From the NCBI RefSeq assembly GCF_019090095.1, contig NZ_JAGQFP010000001.1, positions 1,674,001-1,738,000 on the forward strand: DNA of 64,000 bases, written 5' to 3'. The position numbers and the translations under genes were made by a program. Position 1 is the stretch's first letter. Each line of letters begins with the position of its first letter. The notes under the pieces were generated by a model, which saw nothing but the letters and a program-made list of their open reading frames with translations, searched no databases and was not told where the DNA came from. Source of the stretch: Stutzerimonas stutzeri (GTDB lineage Bacteria > Pseudomonadota > Gammaproteobacteria > Pseudomonadales > Pseudomonadaceae). This document shows positions 1-8,345 of the stretch, one piece after another.

Positions 1-1
1 G

Positions 2-1048
2 GTCAGCCAGATGCTGGTCAAGCGTCTCGAAGCCCTGGGCGCGCAGGTTACCACCACCCCCGCGACGCCATCGGCAGGCGACAACATCGTCGGCACCTTC
101 AAGGGCAAGGGGAGCAAGGACTTCCTGCTGATGGTGCACTACGACACGGTCTTCGGCGAAGGCACCGCCTCGAAGCGTCCGTTTCGGGTGGACGAGCAGC
201 GCGCCTATGGTCCCGGCGTTGCCGACGCAAAGGGCGGCGTGGCGATGATTCTGCACGCGCTGGAGCTGCTCAAGCGCGAGGGCTTCGACGACTACGGCAG
301 CATCACGGTGCTGTTCAACCCGGACGAGGAAATGGGCTCGTCCGGCTCGAAGAAGATCATCGCCGAGCTGGCGCGCAAGCAAGACTATGTCTTCTCCTAC
401 GAGCCGCCAGACAAGGATGCGGTGACCACCGCCACCAACGGCATCAACGCGGTGATGCTCGAGGTGAAGGGCAAGTCCTCACATGCCGGCTCGGCGCCGG
501 AAGAAGGCCGCAACGCCGTCATGGAGCTGGCTCACCAACTGGTACAGCTGCGCGACCTGGGTGATCCGAGCAAGGGCACCACGGTCAACTGGACCATGAT
601 CGAGGGCGGCGAGAAGCGCAACATCATTCCTGCCAGCGCCAAGGCGGAGGCGGACATGCGTTACTCCGACCTCAGCGAATACGACCGGGTGCTGGCCGAT
701 GCCAAGCGCATCATTCAAAAGCAACTGGTCGACGACACCACGGTGGAGGTGCGAATCGACAAAGGGCGCCCGCCGTTGGCGAAGAATCCCGGCTCCGAAG
801 CCTTGGCCGAGACGGCGCAGAAACTCTATGGCGAGATCGGCAAGGATATCGAGCCCATCGCCATGCGCTTCGGCACCGATGCCGGTTACGCCTACGTCCC
901 CGACAGCGCCACGCCAGCGGTGCTGGAGACCATGGGCGTGGTCGGCGCCGGCCTGCATTCGGACGATGAATACCTGGAGCTCGACAGCATCGCGCCGCGC
1001 CTGTACCTGACCGTGGCGATGATCAAGGCCCTGTCCGCTGCCCAATAG
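2..1048 (+). CDS. M20 family metallopeptidase (glutamate carboxypeptidase / CPG2-like), 5' end outside the window
   Basis: Zinc peptidase of the M20 family that removes C-terminal glutamate from peptides or folate-like compounds; family members are usually periplasmic. The frame is open to the left edge, so the signal peptide and about 50-70 residues are missing. Counting from the first ATG at 11, the metal-binding set is visible: H43 and D45 in VHYDTV, D72 in GVADAKGG, the catalytic/ligand pair E106-E107 in NPDEEMG, E131 in SYEPP and H316 in GLHSDDEY. The order and spacing follow carboxypeptidase G2 throughout, including the RGRP- and NIIPASA-like segments. The natural substrate cannot be read from sequence. 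No operon partner is visible; the GST gene follows after about 115 bp. Confidence 0.9.
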   Translation, partial: VSQMLVKRLEALGAQVTTTPATPSAGDNIVGTFKGKGSKDFLLMVHYDTVFGEGTASKRPFRVDEQRAYGPGVADAKGGVAMILHALELLKREGFDDYGSITVLFNPDEEMGSSGSKKIIAELARKQDYVFSYEPPDKDAVTTATNGINAVMLEVKGKSSHAGSAPEEGRNAVMELAHQLVQLRDLGDPSKGTTVNWTMIEGGEKRNIIPASAKAEADMRYSDLSEYDRVLADAKRIIQKQLVDDTTVEVRIDKGRPPLAKNPGSEALAETAQKLYGEIGKDIEPIAMRFGTDAGYAYVPDSATPAVLETMGVVGAGLHSDDEYLELDSIAPRLYLTVAMIKALSAAQ

Positions 1049-1163
1049 CACGCCAGCGAAGGCATCCGGCGGGGGGCGACGGAGACGGCACCTCGCCGGA
1101 GCGATGACCACAGCGCCGCGCACCCGCTATCCTCACCCTCTGGTTCATCTTGCGGAGACGCCC

Positions 1164-1868
1164 ATGCACGACCTGTCCAAGTTCCCCATCACCCAGAAAT
1201 GGCCAGCCAGCTACCCGGATCGGCTGCAGCTGTATTCGCTGCCCACCCCCAACGGGGTGAAGGTATCGATCATGCTGGAGGAGACCGGCCTGCCCTACGA
1301 GGCCCATCTGGTGAATTTCGAAAGCAATGACCAGCTCTCCGAAGAATTCCTCTCACTGAACCCGAACAACAAGATTCCCGCCATTCTCGACCCCGACGGC
1401 CCGGGCGGCGAGCCGCTGGCGCTCTTCGAGTCGGGGGCGATTCTGCTGTATCTGGCCGACAAGACCGGCCAGTTCATGCCCGAGAACACTGCGGCGCGCT
1501 ATGAAACGATCCAGTGGCTGATGTTCCAGATGGGTGGCATCGGGCCAATGTTCGGCCAACTGGGTTTCTTCAATAAGTTTGCCGGCAAGGACTACGAGGA
1601 CAAACGCCCACGCGATCGTTACGTCGCGGAAAGCCAGCGCCTGCTGGGCGTGCTGGACAAGCGTCTGGAAGGCCGCGAATGGATCATGGGCGGGCGCTAC
1701 AGCATCGCTGATATCGCCACCTTCCCGTGGGTGCGCAACCTGGTGGGCTTCTACGAGGCACGTGATCTGGTGGAGTTCGAGCGCTTCGTCAACGTGCAGC
1801 GGGCACTCGACGCCTTCGTCGCGCGGCCGGCGGTGGCCAAGGGATTGAATATTCCACCACGCGGTTGA
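1164..1868 (+). CDS. Glutathione S-transferase, Nu class (YfcG/YghU-like)
   Basis: Cytosolic GST-fold protein of 234 residues, about the YfcG/YghU size. The N-terminal thioredoxin-like domain (about 20-105) carries the LPTPNGVKVSIMLEE segment, the NPNNKIPAI loop with its cis-Pro, and the glutathione-binding FESGAILLYLA at 88-98. The all-helical C-terminal domain follows, with SIADIATFPWV as the usual helix-6 capping box. YfcG and YghU act as disulfide-bond reductases using glutathione; that role is inferred here. The ATG at 1164 is preceded by GGAG about 7 nt upstream. The frame is open further upstream to 1104, but that part has no family similarity. Confidence 0.9.
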   Translation: MHDLSKFPITQKWPASYPDRLQLYSLPTPNGVKVSIMLEETGLPYEAHLVNFESNDQLSEEFLSLNPNNKIPAILDPDGPGGEPLALFESGAILLYLADKTGQFMPENTAARYETIQWLMFQMGGIGPMFGQLGFFNKFAGKDYEDKRPRDRYVAESQRLLGVLDKRLEGREWIMGGRYSIADIATFPWVRNLVGFYEARDLVEFERFVNVQRALDAFVARPAVAKGLNIPPRG

Positions 1869-2186
1869 TGCCGAGTCTGGTTTCGTCGGGGTCGGGGTCG
1901 GCCCGAAACGCAGTCGCCTGGCCGCGATCAATCATCGAACCTGACGGCAGGGCAGGCACAGCGCCCCTGCCCTGCTCTGCCGGCGCAGAGCGCGATTCAC
2001 GCCGTGCCGGCACCTGCCCGAGCAAATCCGGCAAACAGCCTGGCCGGCTCCGTACAAAACGGCCGCACTCAGAAAAAAATTCCAGCGCCTGTCGATTGCA
2101 TCGGCTGCGAATCGACCATTGAACAGAGCCAGCGGACTGCTGCATGCCCGACTAGGCTGTTATCCGTTCGATGAAGGAGCCAGACG
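1869..2186. other. Intergenic region with one inverted repeat
   Basis: No convincing gene is visible in this 318-base gap. A perfect 10-bp inverted repeat lies at 1947-1956 / 1966-1975 with a 9-nt loop and no T-run, so it could be a weak terminator for the GST gene. A short open frame on the plus strand here has no ribosome binding site and arginine/serine-rich composition typical of a shadow frame. Confidence 0.45.
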
Positions 2187-2606
2187 ATGCGATTCATAGT
2201 GATGATCAAGGCCAACGCGCAGACCGAAGCGGGCGAGATGCCCAGCGAGGAAGTGCTCGCGGCCATGGGCCAGTACAACGAAGAACTGGTGAATGCCGGC
2301 GTCATGCTCGGTGGCGAAGGGTTGCACCCCAGCAGCCGCGGCGCGCGGGTGCGCTTCAGCCAAGGGCGGACATCGGTGGTCGATGGTCCCTTTGCCGAGA
2401 CCCGCGAATTGATCGCCGGCTACTGGATATTCCAGACCGACTCGCTGCAGCAGACCATCGACTGGGTGAAGCGCTGCCCGGCGTCGGCTATCGGCGACTC
2501 GGAGATCGAGATCCGCCAGATCTTCGAAGCCGAGGACTTCGGCGCGGAGTTCACCCCCGAACTGCGCGAGCAGGAAGAACGCCTGCGCGAACGACTCGCC
2601 CACTAA
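2187..2606 (+). CDS. YCII-related (DGPF domain) protein
   Basis: Small protein of 139 residues with the YCII/DGPF fold: a beta strand at the N-terminus (MRFIVMIKA), then VVDGPFAETRELIAGYWI with DGPF at 66-69. Family members are dimeric ferredoxin-like proteins; some sit next to ECF sigma factors, but none is present here. Biochemical function is unknown. AAGGAG lies 8 nt before the ATG. The gene is followed after 19 nt by a PhnB-like VOC protein on the same strand, so the two are likely co-transcribed; this pairing recurs in proteobacteria and suggests a shared small-molecule role (inference). Confidence 0.88.
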   Translation: MRFIVMIKANAQTEAGEMPSEEVLAAMGQYNEELVNAGVMLGGEGLHPSSRGARVRFSQGRTSVVDGPFAETRELIAGYWIFQTDSLQQTIDWVKRCPASAIGDSEIEIRQIFEAEDFGAEFTPELREQEERLRERLAH

Positions 2607-2625
2607 CCCGAACAGGAGACGCGAC

Positions 2626-3057
2626 ATGAAGATAACCCCCTACCTGACGTTCGACGGCCACGCTCGCGAGGCCTTCACGCTCTATCAGAACGTGCTGGGC
2701 GGTACGCTGGAAATGATGACCTTCGCCCAGGCGCCTGAAGCGGAGCACTTTCCCGCCGAGCACCGTGAGCGAATCATGCATGTGTGCCTGAATCTGGGCG
2801 ACTACCAGCTGATGGCCTCCGACACCATGCCTGGCGACACCTGCGGCGCCGGCCCCTACGAGGGCATCAAAGGTTGCTCGATCTCGCTGCATCCGGCCAG
2901 TATCGCCGAGTCCGAGCGGCTGTTTGCGGGCTTATCCGAGGGCGGACAGGTGGTGATGCCGCTGGACAAGACCTTCTGGGCCGAACGTTTCGGCATGTTC
3001 GTCGACCGCTTCGGGGTGTCCTGGATGATCAACTGCGAGCACGACTCGCCGGCCTGA
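2626..3057 (+). CDS. VOC family protein, PhnB/YjdN-like
   Basis: Glyoxalase/bleomycin-resistance-fold protein of 143 residues. The opening MKITPYLTFDGHAREAFTLYQ is the PhnB/YjdN signature, and the C-terminal FWAERFGMFVDRFGVSWMINCE matches the family's closing beta-alpha unit. These proteins are often labelled 3-demethylubiquinone methyltransferase-like, but lack a methyltransferase fold, so that label should not be used. A CAGGAGA ribosome binding site precedes the ATG. It probably forms a two-gene operon with the YCII protein just upstream. Substrate unknown. Confidence 0.88.
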   Translation: MKITPYLTFDGHAREAFTLYQNVLGGTLEMMTFAQAPEAEHFPAEHRERIMHVCLNLGDYQLMASDTMPGDTCGAGPYEGIKGCSISLHPASIAESERLFAGLSEGGQVVMPLDKTFWAERFGMFVDRFGVSWMINCEHDSPA

Positions 3058-3096
3058 CACCCGGTCCGCTTCGGGCCGACGCGGCAGCCGAATCGC

Positions 3097-4695
3097 TCAG
3101 CCAGCGGCGCGGTCGTGGTCCGCACGGATGCTGTCGGGCCGCTCGCCTGCCGCCTCGTCCAGCAACGCCTGTACCGCCTGGGCATCGACTGCGCGACTGA
3201 AGTAGTAGCCCTGGCCGAAATGACAGCCCGCGCGATGGAGCCACTCCAGCTGACCGACGTTCTCGATCCCCTCGGCGATGGCCGGCATGGCCAGGCCATC
3301 GCTGAGGTGGATCATCGAACGCACGATCTTGCCGTCCTTGTCGTTGTCGCACATGGCGCTGATGAACTCGCGATCGATCTTCAGCTTGTCGAAGCTGAAG
3401 CGACTGATCTGCGCCAGGCTCGAATACCCCGTTCCGAAGTCGTCGATGACGATGAGGATGCCCAGTGCCCGCAGGGTATCGAGGTGTTTGCGGGCCAGGG
3501 GTATGTCCTTGACGATCGCCGTCTCGGTGACTTCCACCTCCAGCCGCTGCGGCGGGAAACCGACCCGATCGAGGATGGTCATGATCCGCTCCGGGAGATC
3601 GATATCCTGCAGGTCGTGCGCGCTGAGGTTGAATGACAGCTGCAGGTGCGCCGGCCAAGCGAGCGCATCGGTGCAGGCGACCTCCAGCAAGGTCGACGTC
3701 AGTTCACGGATCAGCCCGCTCTGCTCGGCCGCGGGAATGAATTGCACCGGCGAGATTTCGCCATGCACCGGATGGTGCAACCGTGCCAGCGCCTCGAAGC
3801 CCACCACCCGCTGATCGGCCAGGTTGACGATGGGTTGATAGACGGTGCGCAGGTAGCCATTGTCGAGCGCCTCGCGCACCAGCTGGGCGGCGCGCGATTG
3901 CTCCTCGAGGTGCTGGTCGGTGGTGTTGTCGAAGAACCGGATCACCTTCTTGCCGCCGTGCTTTCCCTGGTACAGCGCCAGATCGGCGCGGCGCATCAGC
4001 TCATCGAGCGCCTGGCCATCCTGCGGGAACTGCGCCACACCATAGGTCGAATGCACCACCAGCCGCACCGAGTCGAGAACGACCGGCTGGGAAATGATGC
4101 TCGCCAGCTGCTCGATCAGTTGCAGGGCGGCCGCGGGCGTCTTGGTCGAACGCAGCACCATGGCGAATTCGTCGCCGCCCAGCCGGCAGGCGAAATCGCC
4201 TTCGGGCAAGGCGATACGCAGGCGCTGGGCGATGGTCTGCAGCAACTGGTCGCCGATCGCGTGGCCATGCACGTCGTTCACCGCCTTGAAGCCGTCCAGG
4301 TCGAACAGGACGACGAAGAATGGCTCATCGAGGCGTGGCAAGCCGCCCGCGAAACTCAGCTCCAGGCCGCGTCGGTTGGGCAGCGTCGTCAGCGAGTCGT
4401 GGGTGGCGAGCAGGTGCGCAGCCAGCTCGGCCTGCTTGCGGCTGCGGATTTCCTTCTTCAGCTCGATCACGCGGCGCGCGCCGAACGCGAAGCCGCACCA
4501 GCCGATCACCAGCAACGCCATGAAGAACTCATCGGCCTCCCAGCTCTCGTGGGCGGCGTGGAAGCGGCTGATCATTTCGTAGAGTTCGACTTCAATGAAC
4601 AGCCCCAGCGCGGCGATGCCGATGGCTGCGATCACGAGCAGGTCGATAGTCCCCTGGCTTAGGCGAAACAGGCGAAAGGTGAGATTGTCGAGCAT
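3097..4695 (-). CDS. Membrane GGDEF-EAL protein (cyclic-di-GMP turnover)
   Basis: A 532-residue protein with two N-terminal membrane segments (about 18-42 and 57-78), a short charged linker, a GGDEF domain (about 95-255) and an EAL domain (about 270-525). The diguanylate cyclase signature GGDEF is intact at 173-177. The inhibitory-site RxxD expected just upstream reads PEGD, so product inhibition is probably lost. The EAL domain keeps EAL at 301-303, a NLSAHDL segment, EVTETA, DDFGTGYSSL and KIDREFI, the residues expected for an active phosphodiesterase. The protein could therefore be bifunctional; which activity dominates cannot be told. There is no PAS or Cache sensor, only the membrane segments. 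The gene converges on the VOC gene. Confidence 0.93.
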   Translation of the reverse strand: MLDNLTFRLFRLSQGTIDLLVIAAIGIAALGLFIEVELYEMISRFHAAHESWEADEFFMALLVIGWCGFAFGARRVIELKKEIRSRKQAELAAHLLATHDSLTTLPNRRGLELSFAGGLPRLDEPFFVVLFDLDGFKAVNDVHGHAIGDQLLQTIAQRLRIALPEGDFACRLGGDEFAMVLRSTKTPAAALQLIEQLASIISQPVVLDSVRLVVHSTYGVAQFPQDGQALDELMRRADLALYQGKHGGKKVIRFFDNTTDQHLEEQSRAAQLVREALDNGYLRTVYQPIVNLADQRVVGFEALARLHHPVHGEISPVQFIPAAEQSGLIRELTSTLLEVACTDALAWPAHLQLSFNLSAHDLQDIDLPERIMTILDRVGFPPQRLEVEVTETAIVKDIPLARKHLDTLRALGILIVIDDFGTGYSSLAQISRFSFDKLKIDREFISAMCDNDKDGKIVRSMIHLSDGLAMPAIAEGIENVGQLEWLHRAGCHFGQGYYFSRAVDAQAVQALLDEAAGERPDSIRADHDRAAG

Positions 4696-4813
4696 GTTCC
4701 AAACTACCTGGAAGCAGCCGAATGGGCTGACGAATTCATTTCGCTAGCTATCGACATACCGGACGGGAGCTTGACGACCGCCCATCAGGCGAAACGGTGA
4801 CCCGCCGGTCACT

Positions 4814-5761
4814 CTAGCCGCGAAACACCTGCCGGTAGTGACGCGGTGACACGCCGAAGGCCTTGCTGAAGTGTTGACGCAGCGAGGCGGTGGAGCCGAA
4901 TCCGGCCAGCGAGGCGATGCTGTCGACGGGCTGGTCGGTGCCTTCCAGCAACCGTTGGCTGAGCGCCAGCCGCTCAGCCAGCAGCCAGTTGCCAACGGTG
5001 GTGCCGGTGTGCTGGCGAAAATGCCGGGTAAAGGTGCGCCGGCTCATTGCTACCCGCTCGGCCAGGCTGTCCAGCGTGTGCGGAAGGTGCAGGCTGGCTC
5101 GCGTCCAATCGAGCAGCTCACCCAGGCGGGTATCGCGTCGCCGGACCGGCAGGGGTTGCTCGATGAACTGCGCCTGTCCGCCCTGGCGGTGCGGCGACAT
5201 GACCAAGCGCCTCGCCACACGGTTGGCCACCACCGCGCCCCAATGCTTGCGCAGCAGATACAGGCAACAGTCCAGGGCCGCCGCCGTGCCTGCCGAGGTG
5301 AGCAGGTTGTGATCGTCCAGATAGAGCACGTCGGCATCGACCCGCACCGCTGGATAGTGCGCGCTGAAATGCTCGACGCAGGCCCAGTGCGTGGTGGCAC
5401 GACGGCCATCGAGCAAGCCGGTCGCCGCCAGCACGTAAGCACCCAGGCAGAGACCGACTAGGGTCGCCCCGCGTGCATGAGCGGCCACCAGTGCATCGAG
5501 CAGAACGGCTGGCGGCGGGTCATTGCCGTGGCGCCAGCTCGGCACGATGATCGTCTGCGCCTGTTCCAGCGCTTCCAGCCCGTGCATGACGTGCAGGGCG
5601 AAGCCAGCGGTGGTGCGCAAGGGACCGGGTGCGGCGGCGCATACCTCGACGACGTAACCCAGATCCTGCGAGCCTTCTCCGGCGAACACCAGGCACGGCA
5701 CAGAGAGGTGGAACGGGCTGATCTGGTCGAAGGCGACCACGGCGATGCGATGCGGCTGCAT
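4814..5761 (-). CDS. AraC-family regulator with N-terminal DJ-1/PfpI domain (FtrA-like)
   Basis: Transcription regulator of 315 residues. The N-terminal DJ-1/PfpI (class I amidotransferase-like) domain spans about 5-180 and keeps the nucleophile-elbow cysteine C105 in GLCLGAYVLA. The C-terminal AraC DNA-binding domain (about 215-315) has two helix-turn-helix motifs, the first around LAERVAMSRRTFTRHFRQHTG and the second around ASLAGFGSTASLRQHFSKAF. This is the FtrA/GlxA-type layout, in which the first domain is a ligand sensor. It is transcribed divergently from the cysteine hydrolase at 5881, with about 120 bp between starts, so it probably controls that gene (inference). Ligand unknown. Confidence 0.92.
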   Translation of the reverse strand: MQPHRIAVVAFDQISPFHLSVPCLVFAGEGSQDLGYVVEVCAAAPGPLRTTAGFALHVMHGLEALEQAQTIIVPSWRHGNDPPPAVLLDALVAAHARGATLVGLCLGAYVLAATGLLDGRRATTHWACVEHFSAHYPAVRVDADVLYLDDHNLLTSAGTAAALDCCLYLLRKHWGAVVANRVARRLVMSPHRQGGQAQFIEQPLPVRRRDTRLGELLDWTRASLHLPHTLDSLAERVAMSRRTFTRHFRQHTGTTVGNWLLAERLALSQRLLEGTDQPVDSIASLAGFGSTASLRQHFSKAFGVSPRHYRQVFRG

Positions 5762-5880
5762 GTCGGCTCCAGACGCGGTGAGTTGGCCCGATCTTAGCGC
5801 AAGATGTCATTCGGGCCACTCACCGATGCGCGCCGGCCACGACACAATCGATGTCCATCCCACCCGCAGAGGACAGTCTG

Positions 5881-6501
5881 ATGAACCCACCCAAACGCGC
5901 CCTGATCGTCATCGACGTGCAGAACGAATACGTCACCGGCAACCTGCGCATCGAGTACCCCAACGTGCAGCGGTCACTCGGCAATATCGCCCGCGCCATG
6001 GATGCGGCCCACGCCGCCGGCATTCCGATCGTGGTAGTCCAGCACCTGGCGGCGGAGACCTCGCCGCTGTTCGCGCGTGGCAGCCAGCAGGCCGACCTGC
6101 ACCCGACAGTCGCCCATCGCCCTTTCGATCACCTGGTGCAGAAGTCCCTGGCCAGCGCCCTGACCAATACCGGCCTCGCTGCCTGGTTGCGCGATCGGCA
6201 GGTCGACACCCTGACGGTGGTCGGCTACATGACGCACAACTGCGACACGTCGACCGTGCTCCAGGCGCACCACGAGGGCTGGCGGGTCGAACTGCTGCAC
6301 GACGCCAGTGGTTCGCTGCCCTACGAGAACGCGGCCGGCAGGGCCAGCGCCGAGGAGATCCATCGGGCCTTTACCGTGGTGATGAATACCGGCTTCGCCG
6401 CGGTGGTCAGCACGGACCACTGGCTGGAAGCGCTACGCGACGGTCAATGCCTGATGCCGGATAACATCTATCAATCCAACCAGCGCGCCTTGCAGGTCTG
6501 A
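5881..6501 (+). CDS. Isochorismatase-like cysteine hydrolase
   Basis: Hydrolase of the isochorismatase/nicotinamidase superfamily, 206 residues. The Asp-Lys-Cys triad is visible: D12 in IVIDVQNEY, K88 in LVQKSLASAL and C121 in GYMTHNCDTS. The conserved cis-peptide before the cysteine fits YMTHN. The substrate (an amide, carbamoyl compound or isochorismate-like ester) cannot be assigned; there are no neighbouring siderophore or NAD genes. The ATG at 5881 has a GAGGA 7 nt upstream; an in-frame ATG at 5851 lacks a ribosome binding site. Its divergent partner is an FtrA-like AraC regulator. Confidence 0.9.
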   Translation: MNPPKRALIVIDVQNEYVTGNLRIEYPNVQRSLGNIARAMDAAHAAGIPIVVVQHLAAETSPLFARGSQQADLHPTVAHRPFDHLVQKSLASALTNTGLAAWLRDRQVDTLTVVGYMTHNCDTSTVLQAHHEGWRVELLHDASGSLPYENAAGRASAEEIHRAFTVVMNTGFAAVVSTDHWLEALRDGQCLMPDNIYQSNQRALQV

Positions 6502-6544
6502 AGCGCGTTGCCACCCGCCCGCCGGGTCGCGGCGGGCTCGGCAA

Positions 6545-6625
6545 TCAGCGGTCCGCCAGGGCGAGAGACTCGAGCAAGGCACGCATGTCCTGCCAGTGTG
6601 TGCCTTCCCAGAAGAGCCGCCCACA
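6545..6625 (-). pseudogene. Stranded C-terminal tail of the Mut7-C protein, beyond an in-frame TGA
   Basis: Reading the minus strand in the same frame past the TGA at 6628-6626 gives 26 more residues, starting CGRLFWEGTHWQDM and ending at a TGA at 6545-6547. This is exactly the end expected for a Mut7-C protein (C-x-R-[VLI]-[YF]-W-x-G-[ST]-H). The TGA occupies the third place of the second CxxC pair, so one base change (for example GGA to TGA) explains the break. There is no start codon with a ribosome binding site for the tail alone. Confidence 0.8.
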
Positions 6626-7291
6626 TCAATCGCACCCGAGGAATCGCTGATGACGCGCCTGCACCCTGGGTGGCAGGCGGTCGAGCACTGTGGCCTTGTC
6701 GACCGGTTGCAACGGCGCGTTGCAGGTCATGCACAGGCTGAACGGGCGGGCATGGGCGGCCAGATCGAGGCGGTGATAGAGCTCACGTAGCTGCTTCTGT
6801 GGTCTGACGGCCTGCACATAGCAGCCGTGCAGCACCCTCCGGTGCATCAACAGGGCGCGGTCGCGGGTCAGCAGCACCCGCTGTTCACGGTTGGCCAGCT
6901 CTGCCATGGCGGCATCTTCGAAGTGGTTGTCGTACAGCGTGTCGAAACCGGCCATGCGCAGCAGCCTCGCCAGGCCGCCGAGGTGGGCATCGGCGACGAA
7001 GCGCGGCGGGCCGGGCGGCAACGCCTGCAAGGCGCTCAGTGAACTGACGTCCAGCTGTTCGAACTTGGGATAGACGGCCACCCGATCGCCATCGACGATG
7101 GCTCTCTCGAGGCTGGCCGGCTGACCATTGACCAGCACCAGCGCGACCTCGGTATGTGGCACGCCGAGGGCTTCGATCATGTGCTTGGTAGTGGCGGCCC
7201 GCGCACAGCGGCAATCGAAGGATTGCCCGCGGCATTCGACCGAAAGGAAGTGATTGAGCCTGGCGTAGAAGCGGAAGGTGGCGGTCGTCAT
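6626..7291 (-). CDS. Mut7-C RNase domain protein with N-terminal ubiquitin-like domain, truncated
   Basis: Two domains: a beta-grasp (ThiS/MoaD-like) N-terminus, about 1-80, and a PIN-like Mut7-C nuclease domain from about 97 (PRFVADAHLGGLARLLRMAGFDT with acidic D101; LLTRDRALL with D144). A C-terminal zinc knuckle should be built from two CxxC pairs. The first, C187-M-T-C190, is present. The second begins at C220-D221 and is cut by TGA at 6628-6626; the expected cysteine is the next codon. The product as read is 221 residues against 248 for the restored frame. Mut7-C proteins resemble the nuclease part of Caenorhabditis mut-7; their bacterial role is not settled. It lies 75 bp downstream of the TauE gene on the same strand, so probably shares its transcript. 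Confidence 0.85.
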   Translation of the reverse strand: MTTATFRFYARLNHFLSVECRGQSFDCRCARAATTKHMIEALGVPHTEVALVLVNGQPASLERAIVDGDRVAVYPKFEQLDVSSLSALQALPPGPPRFVADAHLGGLARLLRMAGFDTLYDNHFEDAAMAELANREQRVLLTRDRALLMHRRVLHGCYVQAVRPQKQLRELYHRLDLAAHARPFSLCMTCNAPLQPVDKATVLDRLPPRVQARHQRFLGCD

Positions 7292-7366
7292 TGCAGATAC
7301 GGCAACGCCGATCGCGACGAGTCCATGACGGAACGCGCGCAGCGTCGCGCCTCCAAAGGGCTGCGG

Positions 7367-8152
7367 TCAGATCAGCTTATAGCCGATCATCGCCAACATC
7401 ACCGCCATGCAAGGACGCAGTACCGCATCCGGCACACGACCGGACAGGTTGCTGCCCAGGTAGATGCCCGGCAAGGAGCCCACCAGCAAATAGGCCAGAA
7501 TGGTCCAGTCCATGTTGCCCATGCCGGCATGACCGAGGCCGGCGACCAGCGTCAGCGGCACGGCATGAGCGATTTCGGTGCCCACCAGCCGGCGGGTGGT
7601 AAGCAGCGGGTAGAGGAAAAACAGCGCCACGGTGCCCAGCGCACCGGCACCGATGGAGGTCAGGGTCACCATCGCCCCGAGCACCAGCCCGACCACCACG
7701 GTCAGCGCATCCAGGCCACGAGGCGAGAGCCGCGGGGTGGGCCCGGACAGGCGCGAGGCGAACGCCAGCAGGCGCTTCTTGAACAGGACCGCCAACGCGG
7801 TGAGCACCAGAACGACACCCAGCGATTGCTTGATGACCGCGTTGAGGGCCTCCTGATCGCCGTGCAGTCCCTTGAGGACCCACAGCATCAACGCCGCCGC
7901 CGGCAAGCTGCCGGCAGCGAGGTAGCCGGTGATACGCCAGTCGATATTGCGTTGCTTCTGGTGCACCCAGACGCCACCGGCCTTGGTGATGGCCGCATAG
8001 AGCAGATCGGTGCCGACGGCGGCAGCGGGATTGACGCCGAACCACAGCAGAATCGGCGTCATCAACGAACCGCCGCCCACTCCGGTCATGCCGACGATGA
8101 ATCCGACCACCAGGCCTGCTATTACAAAGCCAAGAACACCAAACTCCATCAT
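7367..8152 (-). CDS. Sulfite exporter TauE/SafE family membrane protein
   Basis: Integral inner-membrane protein of 261 residues, about eight hydrophobic segments in two related halves. The first half starts with GFIVGMTGVGGGSLMTPIL, the family hallmark; the second half repeats it as TSIGAGALGTVALFFLYP. The family exports sulfite, sulfoacetate, taurine-derived or other organic anions; the substrate is not evident here. I chose the ATG at 8152 because AGGA sits 5 nt before it; the frame is open to a TTG at 8173. The upstream region to the RNase Z gene is AT-rich (about 8205-8265) and probably holds promoters for both directions. Confidence 0.9.
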   Translation of the reverse strand: MMEFGVLGFVIAGLVVGFIVGMTGVGGGSLMTPILLWFGVNPAAAVGTDLLYAAITKAGGVWVHQKQRNIDWRITGYLAAGSLPAAALMLWVLKGLHGDQEALNAVIKQSLGVVLVLTALAVLFKKRLLAFASRLSGPTPRLSPRGLDALTVVVGLVLGAMVTLTSIGAGALGTVALFFLYPLLTTRRLVGTEIAHAVPLTLVAGLGHAGMGNMDWTILAYLLVGSLPGIYLGSNLSGRVPDAVLRPCMAVMLAMIGYKLI

Positions 8153-8345
8153 GCGATCCTGATAAAGGGCCAACGACCGTATCGAAGGCGGCCAGCATAA
8201 CGGTATGAGTTAGCTATTCTTAATATAAGTTTGTGCTTTCTTAGTAGCTTAAAAGAATAAGCAGTCGAACCGCGGCGGATCGGCTATCCACGGCTTTCAG
8301 TTGCGACGTTCTGACTCGCTGTCCAGACAAACCAGGAGCGCTTGC

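Noticed and set aside
6626..6628. TGA read as selenocysteine.
   Set aside because: The residue falls between two retained cysteines at a place that is not catalytic or metal-binding in the family; a nonsense change is simpler. A SECIS search was not possible.
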